A stretch of DNA of 64,000 nucleotides, taken from the NCBI GenBank assembly GCA_944325885.1, contig CALVBT010000003.1, positions 260,205-324,204 of the forward strand, read 5' to 3'. The notes beneath the pieces were generated by a model that searched no databases, was not told the DNA's origin, and saw nothing but the letters and a program-made list of their open reading frames with translations. The stretch is from Candidatus Gastranaerophilales bacterium (GTDB taxonomy: Bacteria > Cyanobacteriota > Vampirovibrionia > Gastranaerophilales > Gastranaerophilaceae). Below, one piece after another: positions 26,151 to 35,395 of the stretch (position 1 is the first letter of the stretch; every line of letters starts with the position of its first letter). The position numbers and the translations under genes are program-made.

Positions 26151-27896
26151 TTAATTTAAATAAGCACCAAAAGCCGCAAAAGTTTTTGTATCAGGCTCCA
26201 GAGGTTGAGCAAAAGGCTCTGCAGCAACCTTCATTGTCTGTTTTTCCTGCGGTTGTTTTGCTGATTTTTTGCCCTCAACAGCTTTTGTTATAGCGATATT
26301 GAGTTTTGGTATACCCCAGCCGAGTACAACACCTGAGTAGATATAGCCCAATAACTGAGCATAGTTTTTATACTTGAGCTGTTTTATTGCCTTCTGTGCA
26401 ATTTCTTTATGCGCGCCGTCAGCTTTAGCTGCTTTTTTAACCTCATTCATGAGTTTTTTGAACGGAATTTTCTTATCTCCGTCCATCACTTTGATATTGA
26501 GTTTTTCAAGTACCGGATAAAGAATTTCTTCGTGTGTTTTTTCTACGGATTTTGTAATGTAATTCCAAAGACCTTTGCCGTGGATTTTTTCGGAATAGTT
26601 TACAATATTCTTATCCATTGCTTTTGCAGCAAGTTTTGAAACAAAACCGCCCAGTATCAGCCAGTTTGCAAAGCCAAGAGTATCTTTAATAATTGATTCT
26701 CTTGTTTCGTTTTTGTCACGTGCTGCAAATATACGGCTCATAATAGTCATGCCGTAAATAAATTTGAACTGGTCTAAAGTAGGAACAGCACCTCTGTACT
26801 GAAGTTTTGACAACAGTTCCGGGCCTGCTTTTTTAAGGTTTGTATAAAGTTCTGAAGGATGTTTCAGAATAGTAGCAATCATTGCAGAGCCGATACCCAC
26901 GCCCAGAACAGCTTTCATTACCTTAAAGCCGAAGGATTTGTCCGGTTCTCTGCCTTCTACTCCGACAAAACCGTCAGAGCCTGTACGTTTTTTGGTCAAA
27001 TATCTGTTTATCGGCTGAACGCTCATACCGACACCCACAGGTATTGCCAAACCGGCAGCAACCGTAGCTACTTTTTTGTTTTTAACACCTTTGAGGAATT
27101 TATCCAAATCTTTTACAATGTCTGTTTTGTCATGAGCAGCTTTGTCCAGAACGGTTTTTCTTAAAGAAAATGCGTTGTGGATAAGATTTTCGATAGAACC
27201 TTCAACATTTGTTGCTACTTTTTCACCGTTTTGTGCTGATGCATACACTTTGAAGGTAGAGCCTGCACCTGTTTCTTTAGTAACGATTTCTACTGCTTTT
27301 GCCAGTGCTGATTTTGGTGTTTGATATTTTTCCGTACCGGCATCTACCATGACTTTTGCAGCATCTTTAACAGCCTGTTCACTCAGCGTTTTCCAGCCTT
27401 CAGCACCGTTAGTTGTATTTAAGCCCTCGAGTCCTTTAAAGAAGGTTTCCCAGTATTTTGTTGCATCATATTTGCCGTTTTCGCCTACGCTGTTGGCCAT
27501 AAATTTGCCAAAAGTATCGATAGTGTCGCTGTTAGCAAATACAAGATGAGTTTTTACTCCGTTAGCTCTGTTAAAAGCAGAAGAAACAACATATCCTGCT
27601 CCCAACCCGACTATGCCGGCAAAAGCATGATTTAATGTACCAGAAGATTCTCTGATACCTGTTTCCATACCTGCATCTTTTGAACGAGAAAAGTCAACAA
27701 TAGTTCTTGGCATAACCATAGAGAAAAAGTCGACAAAACAAGCTCCTATTGCAGGGCTTGTATTCAACCAGTTCAGAGTTTGGGTACCCAGCTCTACGGG
27801 GCCTTTAAAACTCGGGTTGTTATTATGTTTATTCAAATTGTTTTTTTGTGATGACTGTGATGTTTTCGGTTGTAATTGTGTAATTCGGGAAATCAT
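26151..27896 (-). CDS. Unknown multi-pass membrane protein, family member A
   Basis: This is one of three paralogues in the window, with 29602-27911 and 55742-57541. It has 581 residues, no signal peptide, and an NNNPSFKG motif at 25-32. After that comes WLNTSPAIGACFVDFFSMVMPRT, then I-V-D and an IRESSG motif near residue 83. Glycine-rich hydrophobic helices lie at about 92-112, 283-300 (VATVAAGLAIPVGVGMSV), 340-360, 425-440 and 535-552. Conserved spots shared with member B include SxQxINR(Y/W)(L/I)T(K/R)K and a (D/E)NE...FA/SS helix. Gene B ends 14 bases upstream, so the two are an operon. A TAAGGCG site precedes the ATG. Function is unknown. Confidence 0.75.
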   Translation of the reverse strand: MISRITQLQPKTSQSSQKNNLNKHNNNPSFKGPVELGTQTLNWLNTSPAIGACFVDFFSMVMPRTIVDFSRSKDAGMETGIRESSGTLNHAFAGIVGLGAGYVVSSAFNRANGVKTHLVFANSDTIDTFGKFMANSVGENGKYDATKYWETFFKGLEGLNTTNGAEGWKTLSEQAVKDAAKVMVDAGTEKYQTPKSALAKAVEIVTKETGAGSTFKVYASAQNGEKVATNVEGSIENLIHNAFSLRKTVLDKAAHDKTDIVKDLDKFLKGVKNKKVATVAAGLAIPVGVGMSVQPINRYLTKKRTGSDGFVGVEGREPDKSFGFKVMKAVLGVGIGSAMIATILKHPSELYTNLKKAGPELLSKLQYRGAVPTLDQFKFIYGMTIMSRIFAARDKNETRESIIKDTLGFANWLILGGFVSKLAAKAMDKNIVNYSEKIHGKGLWNYITKSVEKTHEEILYPVLEKLNIKVMDGDKKIPFKKLMNEVKKAAKADGAHKEIAQKAIKQLKYKNYAQLLGYIYSGVVLGWGIPKLNIAITKAVEGKKSAKQPQEKQTMKVAAEPFAQPLEPDTKTFAAFGAYLN

Positions 27897-27910
27897 AAAT
27901 TCGCCTTAAA

Positions 27911-29602
27911 TTATTTTTTATCTGACATCATATTACCAAACGCCTGAAAAGTTTTTTTGTTGCTAGTTGAATTTATTTCAGGGAAGGAAATAAGATTTTT
28001 TAACCTTTCTCTAATTTTCATTTGTTCTTTTCGTTCGGTTTCCTTTCTTACATACCACGGAACAAGAATACCGAGTACCAGCATGGAGAATCCGAGTGAA
28101 CTTACTTCGCATATCGCTCTGAGGCCTTTTGCAGACTTGCCGCCCGCATATTTTTTACCGTTTTGTGCAACGCCGTCCACTATAGCGTTTGCCTCATCAA
28201 AGCTCTTGAGTTTTGTATCTTTAACCCAGTATACAAACTTCTTGAGCGGGTTCTTGGTGTCCGGTCTGTCTTTCATATAATTCAGAAGAGGAACACCCTT
28301 CACTTTTTGCATTATAGTACCAACAGCTTTAGAAACATAGTCTCCTAAGAAATACAAACTGGAGAATGTTGCAATATCTCTCCAGGTAACTTCGTGGAGT
28401 TCATTTTCATCCTCAGAAGCAAGCATACGGCTGGCAAAAGTAGAAGTAGCAATCCATCTGCACTGGTCCATTGACGGCATATTTTTTGTAAACTGGAGCA
28501 TTTTCAAGCTCGGCTTTTTCATCATAGAAAGGATTGCAACACCTACCATAAGTCCTGCTGCGCCGAGTTTCTTTGTCCAGAAAGCAGATTTTTGAGCAGG
28601 TGTCATTTCTTCACGTTCTTTGCCTTTGCCAAAGTTTTTATAAATCGGTGCGCCTTCCTGACCTGAGGATTTTCTTGTTATCCATCTGTTGATAGACTGC
28701 ATTGAAGCAGCAAGAGGAATAACTACAGCCAGACCGAGAAGGCTCTTTTTGTTGACAAATTTTATAGCCTTTTTAACAAATGCTTCGATTTTTGCATTGT
28801 CGCATTTGTAATCGTGTATGAACTTTTGACCTACATCAATACCATCTCTGAGCATTGTGGAGATAGAATCGTGGTAAACTTTTTCGCCTGTTCTTTCAAA
28901 TGCCTTAACGCCGTTTTTAACAACGGTTTTATAATCACCGATTTTTATGTGTTCTGCGCCGCCTGTAACCTGCAGAATTTTGTTATACAGGCCGTCACGT
29001 GCAGCTTTAACAACTTTTTTATCCTTAACGTTGTCCTGAATTACACGTTTGTATTCGCTGATTTCTTTTTCGAGTTCTTTAGTGTTCAAAGGAATCCATG
29101 CGGCTTTATTTGCCTGACCTGCGCCCTTGCTGTTCAAGACCTTTGCGTCATTCAACAACAAATCAACAAACTGGTCAGCAGCTTTTGGAGAATTTTTTAT
29201 ATCATGGAAGTGCTGCTGGAATGTTTCCAGTGCATCCTGATTTGCCCACATGCCGGAAAGCCCTTTGCTGTTTTTATCAAACGCTTCCAGAAGTTTTGCT
29301 GCGCCCAAAACAATAAAACCTGGGATTAAGCAGTTTACAACAAGACCGGAAGACTCACGGCGGAACGTTTCTGCAGCAGCGAACCCGTTTGTTTTTGCAT
29401 CAACATAAGTACGGGGCAAAATAGCTGTCGCCATATCAATAAGCGAAACACCTGCCATCGGGTTTGTGTTGCAATATTGAAGCACTGCTGTTGTACCTTC
29501 GATAAGCCCTTTAAAATTCGGGTCTGAAGAATTTTTGTATGAAGGAGCGTTTTGTCCTTTTTTGTAAACTTCCTGATTGTTTAAACTTACTTTGTTTATC
29601 AT
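27911..29602 (-). CDS. Unknown multi-pass membrane protein, family member B
   Basis: The protein has 563 residues from the ATG at 29602. That start puts the DPNFKG motif at 27-32, the same place as PSFKG in member A. The longer frame from 29701 adds 33 residues without a ribosome site. The family block CNTNPMAGVSLIDMATAILP then RTYVDAKTNGF and RRESSG follows. Hydrophobic segments include about 92-108, LLGLAVVIPLAASMQSINRW near 315, LGAAGLMVGVAILSMM near 365, and a C-terminal helix SLGFSMLVLGILVPWYVRKE. The paralogue pair probably arose by tandem duplication. The promoter should lie in the AT-rich 29603-29980 gap. Confidence 0.75.
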   Translation of the reverse strand: MINKVSLNNQEVYKKGQNAPSYKNSSDPNFKGLIEGTTAVLQYCNTNPMAGVSLIDMATAILPRTYVDAKTNGFAAAETFRRESSGLVVNCLIPGFIVLGAAKLLEAFDKNSKGLSGMWANQDALETFQQHFHDIKNSPKAADQFVDLLLNDAKVLNSKGAGQANKAAWIPLNTKELEKEISEYKRVIQDNVKDKKVVKAARDGLYNKILQVTGGAEHIKIGDYKTVVKNGVKAFERTGEKVYHDSISTMLRDGIDVGQKFIHDYKCDNAKIEAFVKKAIKFVNKKSLLGLAVVIPLAASMQSINRWITRKSSGQEGAPIYKNFGKGKEREEMTPAQKSAFWTKKLGAAGLMVGVAILSMMKKPSLKMLQFTKNMPSMDQCRWIATSTFASRMLASEDENELHEVTWRDIATFSSLYFLGDYVSKAVGTIMQKVKGVPLLNYMKDRPDTKNPLKKFVYWVKDTKLKSFDEANAIVDGVAQNGKKYAGGKSAKGLRAICEVSSLGFSMLVLGILVPWYVRKETERKEQMKIRERLKNLISFPEINSTSNKKTFQAFGNMMSDKK

Positions 29603-29982
29603 ATTTCTAAAGTCTAGTGCCGTTTCAAACCATACAAGCATCATTATGTGGTGATTAATGCTCTTATATAATATGAAAGACCTGCTATAAATACAAATCA
29701 CCTGAAAAAAAAAATTGCTAGCACCAAATGTTAAAAATTTTAAACGAGTTTTCTAAATAGTGATTTTTTATTTAATAATACAAATATTTTTATAGCATAT
29801 CTGTTTTTTGCACTTATTTTAAAATTTAGGGTCTCAAACTTTTTCTAAAATTCATATTTACAAATCTTAATATTTTTTGTTCTTCAAATTTCTTTACAAA
29901 TGATAAGAAATCATTAAAGTTTATACATCATCCGGTCGATATACAGGTTAGGACAATAAGTAAAACAGGGGTATAGCAAAGA

Positions 29983-30240
29983 ATGGCTGACGATTTTTTA
30001 AATAAACCGTTCGGAATGAATATAAAAGTTCCGGTCAAGACAATAAAACAGATAGAAAAAACTGCACAGCAGCATACCGGCAATATTTTTGAGCCTCTGT
30101 TTAATTTCATCAATGAAAACCAGGATGTATTCACAGGCAGTGTTGCCAATCAGATAGAACAGTTCAACATCATGAGCTTTAACATAGGCTCCGAGCTGCG
30201 CAAAGGCAAAACAAACGGCAACTTTGATGTAAAGGGTTAA
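29983..30240 (+). CDS. Small hypothetical protein, 85 residues
   Basis: No family is recognised. It starts MADDFLNKPFGMNIKVPVKT and has a helical centre (IKQIEKTAQQHTGNIFEPLF) and a C-terminal part with NIMSFNIGSELRKGKTNGNFDVKG. A GGGGT site lies ten bases before the ATG. It diverges from the membrane-protein operon and converges with the exchanger gene; a hairpin terminator lies between. The protein is probably cytoplasmic. Low similarity to anything I know makes the coding call less certain, although codon usage and the ribosome site support it. Confidence 0.55.
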   Translation: MADDFLNKPFGMNIKVPVKTIKQIEKTAQQHTGNIFEPLFNFINENQDVFTGSVANQIEQFNIMSFNIGSELRKGKTNGNFDVKG

Positions 30241-30250
30241 TTTTTCAAAA

Positions 30251-30276
30251 ATTCCGCCACAAGTAACAGGCGGAAT
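30251..30276 (-). terminator. Intrinsic terminator of the exchanger-like gene
   Basis: An 8-bp stem ATTCCGCC/GGCGGAAT (30251-30258 with 30269-30276) is followed, on the minus strand, by a T-run. It lies just past the exchanger stop codon. Confidence 0.75.
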
Positions 30277-30282
30277 CACTTA

Positions 30283-31311
30283 TTATATCATTTTCCAGAA
30301 GATATATCCGAGATAAATCACATAGAACACACCGCAGGTAACAAGTATGTGTGCGCTAAAATGTTTGTCCCTGTACAAATTAAAGAACAACAGCAATGTT
30401 GAACAATAAACGAGGACAATATTTATTATAGACTCCATACCAAAAACCCACGGGGTCAAAAGTATGCCGATTGCTGTCGGAATACAGCTTTGAAAGACCA
30501 TTGCACCTGTTATGTTTCCTAGTGCCAGTGTGTCTTTGTTCTGGCTTACCCACAGCACACTGTTGAATTTTTCCGGCAGCTCTGTTGCTATTGGTGCAAG
30601 TATCAGGCTCAGGACAAGAGGATTTATATGGAACAATGATGCAAAGAACTTTATCTGTCCGACAAACATGTGTGCAAAACAAATCAACGCCCCGATAGAT
30701 ACAACCACCTGAAGCCATACTAAAAATGTATTGTATTTTCTAAATATTTTTTGAAACAAAAGCTCCTCAACCTCTGCACTTTCTCCGCACTGAGAATGAG
30801 AGCAGTTCAAAGTTCTGAAAACATAAACTATATAATACACAAACAGCCCTATTGCACAGGCATATTTTAACGGTTTTATGTGGATAAAACCTGCAATAAT
30901 AGCGAGCGTGTAGCTAAAGAAAAAGAACTTCAAATCACGAAACATTACTACATAGTTTGCGTTCATCTTGTGTTCACGTTTGCCCATACTTCTGAATATC
31001 ACAACAGCAAGCCCTGTAACGAACATTGCCAGAGTAGAGAGCAAAAACGGTGCGCCCAAAATCGCCCCGATACCGATTTCCTTACCCACGTTAACATCTG
31101 TATGAGCAAGATAAGCCCCGAGAATAGCGACCAGAGGCACTATTGTTTCGGGCAGTGCTGTCCCCACAGCAGCGAGTATACTGCCCACAGCCCCCTCATT
31201 CAGGTTATAAATTTTTCCGAGATGTTCCACTGCGTTGGTAAAAACTACACAACATCCCACTATCAAACATAAATTAAGTATTGTCAAAAATCCGTGCAAA
31301 ATTGTTTCCAT
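30283..31311 (-). CDS. CaCA-superfamily cation exchanger-like membrane protein
   Basis: The family exchanges sodium or protons for calcium or related cations across the inner membrane. The 342-residue protein has about ten membrane helices and both alpha-repeats that form the transport site. Repeat 1 is ILAAVGTALPETIVPLVAI plus IGAILGAPFLL; repeat 2 is LILAPIATELPEKFNSVL plus GNITGAMVFQSCIP. The acidic residues in TALPET and TELPEK are the expected cation ligands. A shorter hydrophilic loop (HSQCGESAEVEEL) separates the halves. An AAGGTGA site precedes the ATG. The ion specificity cannot be read from sequence. A degraded copy of the dispersed repeat lies just upstream. Confidence 0.88.
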   Translation of the reverse strand: METILHGFLTILNLCLIVGCCVVFTNAVEHLGKIYNLNEGAVGSILAAVGTALPETIVPLVAILGAYLAHTDVNVGKEIGIGAILGAPFLLSTLAMFVTGLAVVIFRSMGKREHKMNANYVVMFRDLKFFFFSYTLAIIAGFIHIKPLKYACAIGLFVYYIVYVFRTLNCSHSQCGESAEVEELLFQKIFRKYNTFLVWLQVVVSIGALICFAHMFVGQIKFFASLFHINPLVLSLILAPIATELPEKFNSVLWVSQNKDTLALGNITGAMVFQSCIPTAIGILLTPWVFGMESIINIVLVYCSTLLLFFNLYRDKHFSAHILVTCGVFYVIYLGYIFWKMI

Positions 31312-31334
31312 AATTCACCTTTGTTATTTCACAT

Positions 31335-31394
31335 TCTCAACTGACGCAGCTGTGTCCCTGGGTTTCACAAGCCATAAATAAGGCTGCCTCAGAC
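31335..31394 (+). repeat. Partial copy of the dispersed repeat
   Basis: It has CTCAACTGAC at the start, a GGGTTTCAC block as in the 4794-5078 copy, and ends GCTGCCTCAGAC. Central blocks are missing. Confidence 0.55.
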
Positions 31395-31421
31395 AAATTA
31401 TTCAAGTCATAATTTTTATAT

Positions 31422-31427
31422 TATAAT
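31422..31427 (+). promoter_or_regulatory. Putative -10 box (TATAAT) directly before the nrnA-like gene
   Basis: TATAAT ends seven bases before the ATG at 31434. There is no ribosome site in the gap. If this box is used, the message starts at or very near the start codon. Confidence 0.4.
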
Positions 31428-31433
31428 ATCTTT

Positions 31434-32408
31434 ATGAATTTTAACTCATTTAAAGAAATGATAGAAACAGCCGCCAAAGAAGCCAAAAGGGTACTGATTT
31501 TTTCACACGTAAACCCTGACGGCGACACTCTTGGCACGATGTGTGCAATGTACAGCGCACTAAAAGACAATTTTAACCTCGAAGCGGATATGGTTTACAA
31601 CGGAATTGTTCCTGAAATCTACAAATTCCTTCCGTATATAGAGCTGGCAAAAAAGCCCTCTCAACTCGGCGAAACCGTATATGATATAGCAATAGCAGTA
31701 GATATTGCGGCAAAAGACAGAATGGGCGACAGCCTTCCTTATTTTGAAAAAGCAAAACACACTGTCAATTTTGACCACCACAAAACTAATACAAATTTTG
31801 CCGCCACAAATTTTGTACAGGCAGAAGGAGCCTGCGCAGGAGAAGTTCTGCTGGCATTTTTGGAAAGTTCCGGCTTAAAAATTAGCAAAGACACAGCCTA
31901 TGGGTTATATACAGCTCTTTTGACCGACACAGGCGGGTTCCGTTACGAAAACACAAAAGCAGAAACCCTAAAAAAAGCCTCACGGCTCATAGAATACGGT
32001 GCTGAGCCTGCAAAAATTTCCAGATACTGTTACGAATCAAAACCCAGAAACATGGTGCTTTTGCACGCAAATTGTATGATAAATGCAAAATTCTATGACG
32101 ACAACAAAATCGCAGGCGTTTGCATAACCAACAAAGATATGGAAAAATTTAATGCCAAAAACGATTACACAGAAGGCATTGTCGAAGAATTAAGACGCAT
32201 AGACACCACTCAGGTCAGTTTTGTACTGAAAGAAGTGGATGAAAACACGACAAAAGCCAGCCTGAGAAGCAAAAACTCGGACGTGAGCATTGTTGCACAA
32301 GCTTTTGGCGGAGGCGGTCACACTTTTGCTGCGGGCTGCACAATCAGAAAACCCCTGCAAATCGCTAACGACAAAATACTGGAAGAAATCAGGAAAGTGA
32401 TGAAATAA
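31434..32408 (+). CDS. DHH-family phosphoesterase, NrnA-like (oligoribonuclease / pAp phosphatase)
   Basis: NrnA-type enzymes degrade short oligonucleotides and dephosphorylate pAp. The 324-residue protein carries the DHH motif set: FSHVNPDGDTLGTMCAMYSA, IAVDIAAKDRMGD, and NFDHHKTNTNFAATNFV, which has the namesake motif. The TDTGGFRYENT motif closes the catalytic domain. The C-terminal DHHA1 domain ends in the substrate-binding GGGGHTFAAGC. The next gene starts inside its stop codon (TAATG overlap), so the two are translationally coupled. The ATG has no ribosome site and may be leaderless. Confidence 0.92.
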   Translation: MNFNSFKEMIETAAKEAKRVLIFSHVNPDGDTLGTMCAMYSALKDNFNLEADMVYNGIVPEIYKFLPYIELAKKPSQLGETVYDIAIAVDIAAKDRMGDSLPYFEKAKHTVNFDHHKTNTNFAATNFVQAEGACAGEVLLAFLESSGLKISKDTAYGLYTALLTDTGGFRYENTKAETLKKASRLIEYGAEPAKISRYCYESKPRNMVLLHANCMINAKFYDDNKIAGVCITNKDMEKFNAKNDYTEGIVEELRRIDTTQVSFVLKEVDENTTKASLRSKNSDVSIVAQAFGGGGHTFAAGCTIRKPLQIANDKILEEIRKVMK

Positions 32409-33271
32409 TGGCTGTTGCACAAAGCATAATAAGATATCTCAAAAATCTTATAAACCGCATAATCATTGATGATTTTCTCGGCATGGCGGCAGAGATGGGC
32501 TTCTGGTTCGCTATAGGAATTTTTCCTTTTATGCTGTTTATGATGTCATTTTTCAGTATGCTTGGCAAAAAATCACTCTTTATGCCTGTTATGCACTTTC
32601 TTGACAGTGTTGCTCCGACAGACTCCGTAAATTTAATAAAAGAAGTTCTTAATGAAGTAATGATATTTGAACACGGCGGAATTGTTGCGGTATTCGGTTT
32701 TTGTATCACAGTTTTTCTCGCCTCAAATGCAATTTTTTGTATCATAAAAGGTATGAACAGAGCCTTGGGCATTGAAGAACACAGGAACCTTGTTGTAACA
32801 AGGATACTTTCTATATTAATGGTATTTGTTAATATTTTTGCATCTTTTATCACAGTAAACCTGATAATCTTCGGCAAGGTGCTTTTACAATTTGCTCTCA
32901 ATTTTATAAATTTTTCAGCAGGCTTTGTTAACGTATTTTTAATAAGCCGCTGGTTTGTGTCTTTTATTGCAATTTATATAATGGCATACCTGAATTATTT
33001 TCTTTTGCCTGCATGGACAGGCTCTGACAAACTAAAAAGCAAAAGCACGCTGCCCGGCACGCTATTTTTCTGCTTTTTCTGGATGTTCGGCTCGTGGTGT
33101 TTTTCTATTTACATAAACAATCTGCACACATACAACCGTGTGTACGGCTCTATCGGTGCTTTTGTAATGCTGATGGTATGGTTGTATTATTCTTCCGTAA
33201 TTATGCTTGTCGGAGGAGAAATCAACTCTCAGGCATACAAAAAGCTTCAAGAAACAGAAGAATCTCTATAA
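32408..33271 (+). CDS. YihY/BrkB-family inner-membrane protein
   Basis: The 287-residue protein has about six membrane helices and the family pattern: AAEMGFWFAIGIFPFMLFMMSFF near the N-terminus, a FLASNAIFCIIKGMNRALG segment, and a C-terminal GTLFFCFFWMFGSWCFSIYINNL. The diagnostic YGSIGAFVMLMVWLYYSSVIML then VGGEINS ends the domain. Members were once called ribonuclease BN by mistake; the true function is not established. The ATG overlaps the stop of the nrnA-like gene by one base. It precedes a phosphoesterase gene by 27 bases in the same operon. Confidence 0.9.
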   Translation: MAVAQSIIRYLKNLINRIIIDDFLGMAAEMGFWFAIGIFPFMLFMMSFFSMLGKKSLFMPVMHFLDSVAPTDSVNLIKEVLNEVMIFEHGGIVAVFGFCITVFLASNAIFCIIKGMNRALGIEEHRNLVVTRILSILMVFVNIFASFITVNLIIFGKVLLQFALNFINFSAGFVNVFLISRWFVSFIAIYIMAYLNYFLLPAWTGSDKLKSKSTLPGTLFFCFFWMFGSWCFSIYINNLHTYNRVYGSIGAFVMLMVWLYYSSVIMLVGGEINSQAYKKLQETEESL

Positions 33272-33298
33272 ACTAATTGAACAAATTGGAGAATAAAA

Positions 33299-34048
33299 AT
33301 GAAAATAGCAGTAATATCAGATATACACGGCAATATGCAGGCTCTTAATGCTGTATTAAAAGACATTGAAAAAGAAGGCTGCAAAAAAATCCTGTGTCTG
33401 GGCGACCTTGCAATGGCAGGCCCCGAGCCTTCAGAAACAATAAACAAAATACAAGAACTCATAAAAACAACAGATTTTACCTGCATACAGGGAAATACGG
33501 ACGAGATGATTGTCAACTGCGACAACAAAATCATCCACATGCTGCTTGAGAACAACCCTGTTATGGCTCACGCACTGGAATGCGATGCAACGATTGTGAC
33601 AGAAGAACAAAAAGCATTTTTAAAAAACCTTCCTCCAAAAATGGAACTGGATATAAACGGCGTAAAAATCCTGCTTGTACATGGAAGCCCCCGCAAAAAC
33701 AACGAAAATATTTACGCTGACCTAAAAATTGAAGAAGTGGAAGAAATGATATCCGGCACTGATGCTGATGTAATCTTTTGCGGACACACTCACGTTCCGT
33801 GCGGATATCAAACAAACACAAAACAAACTGTAGTAAACGTCGGCAGCGTGGGCAGACCTTTCAGCGAAGAGCCAAAATCCTGCTACGCAATAATAGACAT
33901 AGAGACTGACAGCTCTTTTACAATAAAACACAATCTTGTCGATTATGACGTAAAAACAGCCTCATCAATTCTCGAGGGAAGAGGCTTTGAAGGGTCAGAA
34001 AAGCTCGCTGCAATGCTTATACACGCAACCAGCAGATACCCTCAATAA
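33299..34048 (+). CDS. Calcineurin-like metallophosphoesterase (YfcE/MJ0936-type)
   Basis: The 249-residue protein has all five metal-binding blocks in order: D-x-H in ISDIHGNMQALNAV, GD in CLGDLAMAGPEPSE, GN-(H/D) as QGNTDEMI, H in LLVHGSPRK, and GHTH in IFCGHTHVPCG. The third block has aspartate rather than the usual histidine, as is common in this subgroup. These enzymes hydrolyse phosphodiesters, and substrates differ widely. A TGGAG site precedes the ATG. It lies in the nrnA-brkB-phosphoesterase-purB operon. Confidence 0.9.
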   Translation: MKIAVISDIHGNMQALNAVLKDIEKEGCKKILCLGDLAMAGPEPSETINKIQELIKTTDFTCIQGNTDEMIVNCDNKIIHMLLENNPVMAHALECDATIVTEEQKAFLKNLPPKMELDINGVKILLVHGSPRKNNENIYADLKIEEVEEMISGTDADVIFCGHTHVPCGYQTNTKQTVVNVGSVGRPFSEEPKSCYAIIDIETDSSFTIKHNLVDYDVKTASSILEGRGFEGSEKLAAMLIHATSRYPQ

Positions 34049-34079
34049 TTTTTATATAATCAACTAAAAAGGATACAAA

Positions 34080-35375
34080 ATGATAGAACGCTACAGCCTG
34101 CAAGAAATGAAAGATATCTGGGAACTGGAATCAAAATTCAGTTACTATCTCAAGGTAGAAATTGCCGTGTGCGAAGCCTACAACAAACTCGGCAAAATCC
34201 CTGATGATGCGCTGGCTCAAATAAAACAACGTGCTGCCTTCAGTGTAAAAAGAATTGATGAAATCGAAAAAGAAGTCGGCCACGATGTCATTGCTTTTTT
34301 GACAAACGTAAACGAAAACGTAGGCGAGGCCTCCAGATACATCCACATGGGCATGACCAGCTCGGATGTTATTGATACGGCTTTTGCACTGCAGATAAAA
34401 AAAGCCTCTGAAATAATTGAAAAAGATTTGGACAAGGTAATAGAAACAATCAGAAACAAAGCCATTGAACACAAAAAAACCGTCTGCATCGGCCGTTCTC
34501 ACGGGATACATGCAGAGCCTATGACGTTCGGCGTAAAACTCTTGAGCTGGCTTGACCACTTTGAAAGAGCAAAAAAACGCTTTGTCATAGCAAAAGAAGA
34601 AATTGCTCAGGGACAAATTTCAGGCCCTGTAGGCACTTACAGCAATATCTCGCCAGAGGTTGAAAAACTCACCTGCGAACATCTCGGACTCAGACCGGCA
34701 AAAATTTCCACACAGGTGATTGCACGTGACAATCACGCATACTATATGCAGTCACTGGCTTTTATTGCATCAGCCATTGAACAGTGTGCAATAGAAATCA
34801 GACACCTGCAAAAGACAGAAGTTCTTGAGGTAGAAGAGGCCTTTAAAAAAGGACAAAAAGGCAGCTCTGCTATGCCTCACAAAAAGAATCCAATCTCTTC
34901 GGAAAATCTTTCCGGACTGGCTCGTGTGGTCAAGAGCAATGCTCAGGCTGCCATGGAAAATATTGCTCTCTGGCATGAAAGAGATATCTCTCACAGTTCT
35001 GTAGAACGCATAATTTTTCCTGATTCTACAATCCTAATCGACTATATGCTCAACAGATTCAACAGACTGGTCGAGGGGCTTGTTGTTTACAAAGGCAATA
35101 TGCTGAAAAATGCCTCTCTTTTTGGCGGGATTGTATACTCCCAAAGAGTGTTGCTGGAACTGACAAACAAAGGACTTTCAAGAGAAGATGCTTACAGGCT
35201 CGTTCAGAGAAATGCACTGGAAGCGTTCAACAACGCTGAAGGGGATTTTAAAAAGAATCTCACGCAGGACAAAGACGTTTGTGCTGTTCTTTCCCTACAG
35301 GAAATTGAAAACTGCTTTGATTCAGAGTATTATTTAAGAAACATTGATACTATATACAACAGATTCGGTATATAA
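34080..35375 (+). CDS. purB: Adenylosuccinate lyase
   Basis: PurB performs two steps in purine synthesis: it splits SAICAR to AICAR, and adenylosuccinate to AMP, releasing fumarate. The 431-residue protein has the fumarase/aspartase fold with its three conserved regions: YIHMGMTSSDVIDTA, then GRSHGIHAEPMTFG with the catalytic histidine, and the signature loop SSAMPHKKNPISSE with the catalytic serine. The length is typical of the short bacterial type. An AAGGAT site lies eight bases before the ATG. It is the fourth gene in the operon that begins at 31434. Confidence 0.96.
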   Translation: MIERYSLQEMKDIWELESKFSYYLKVEIAVCEAYNKLGKIPDDALAQIKQRAAFSVKRIDEIEKEVGHDVIAFLTNVNENVGEASRYIHMGMTSSDVIDTAFALQIKKASEIIEKDLDKVIETIRNKAIEHKKTVCIGRSHGIHAEPMTFGVKLLSWLDHFERAKKRFVIAKEEIAQGQISGPVGTYSNISPEVEKLTCEHLGLRPAKISTQVIARDNHAYYMQSLAFIASAIEQCAIEIRHLQKTEVLEVEEAFKKGQKGSSAMPHKKNPISSENLSGLARVVKSNAQAAMENIALWHERDISHSSVERIIFPDSTILIDYMLNRFNRLVEGLVVYKGNMLKNASLFGGIVYSQRVLLELTNKGLSREDAYRLVQRNALEAFNNAEGDFKKNLTQDKDVCAVLSLQEIENCFDSEYYLRNIDTIYNRFGI

Positions 35376-35395
35376 AACACGGGTGTTGAAAATTT

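Noticed and set aside
28814..29329. 171-codon plus-strand frame opposite membrane protein B
   Set aside because: It is the reverse complement of a strongly supported gene, with cysteine- and phenylalanine-rich antisense composition.
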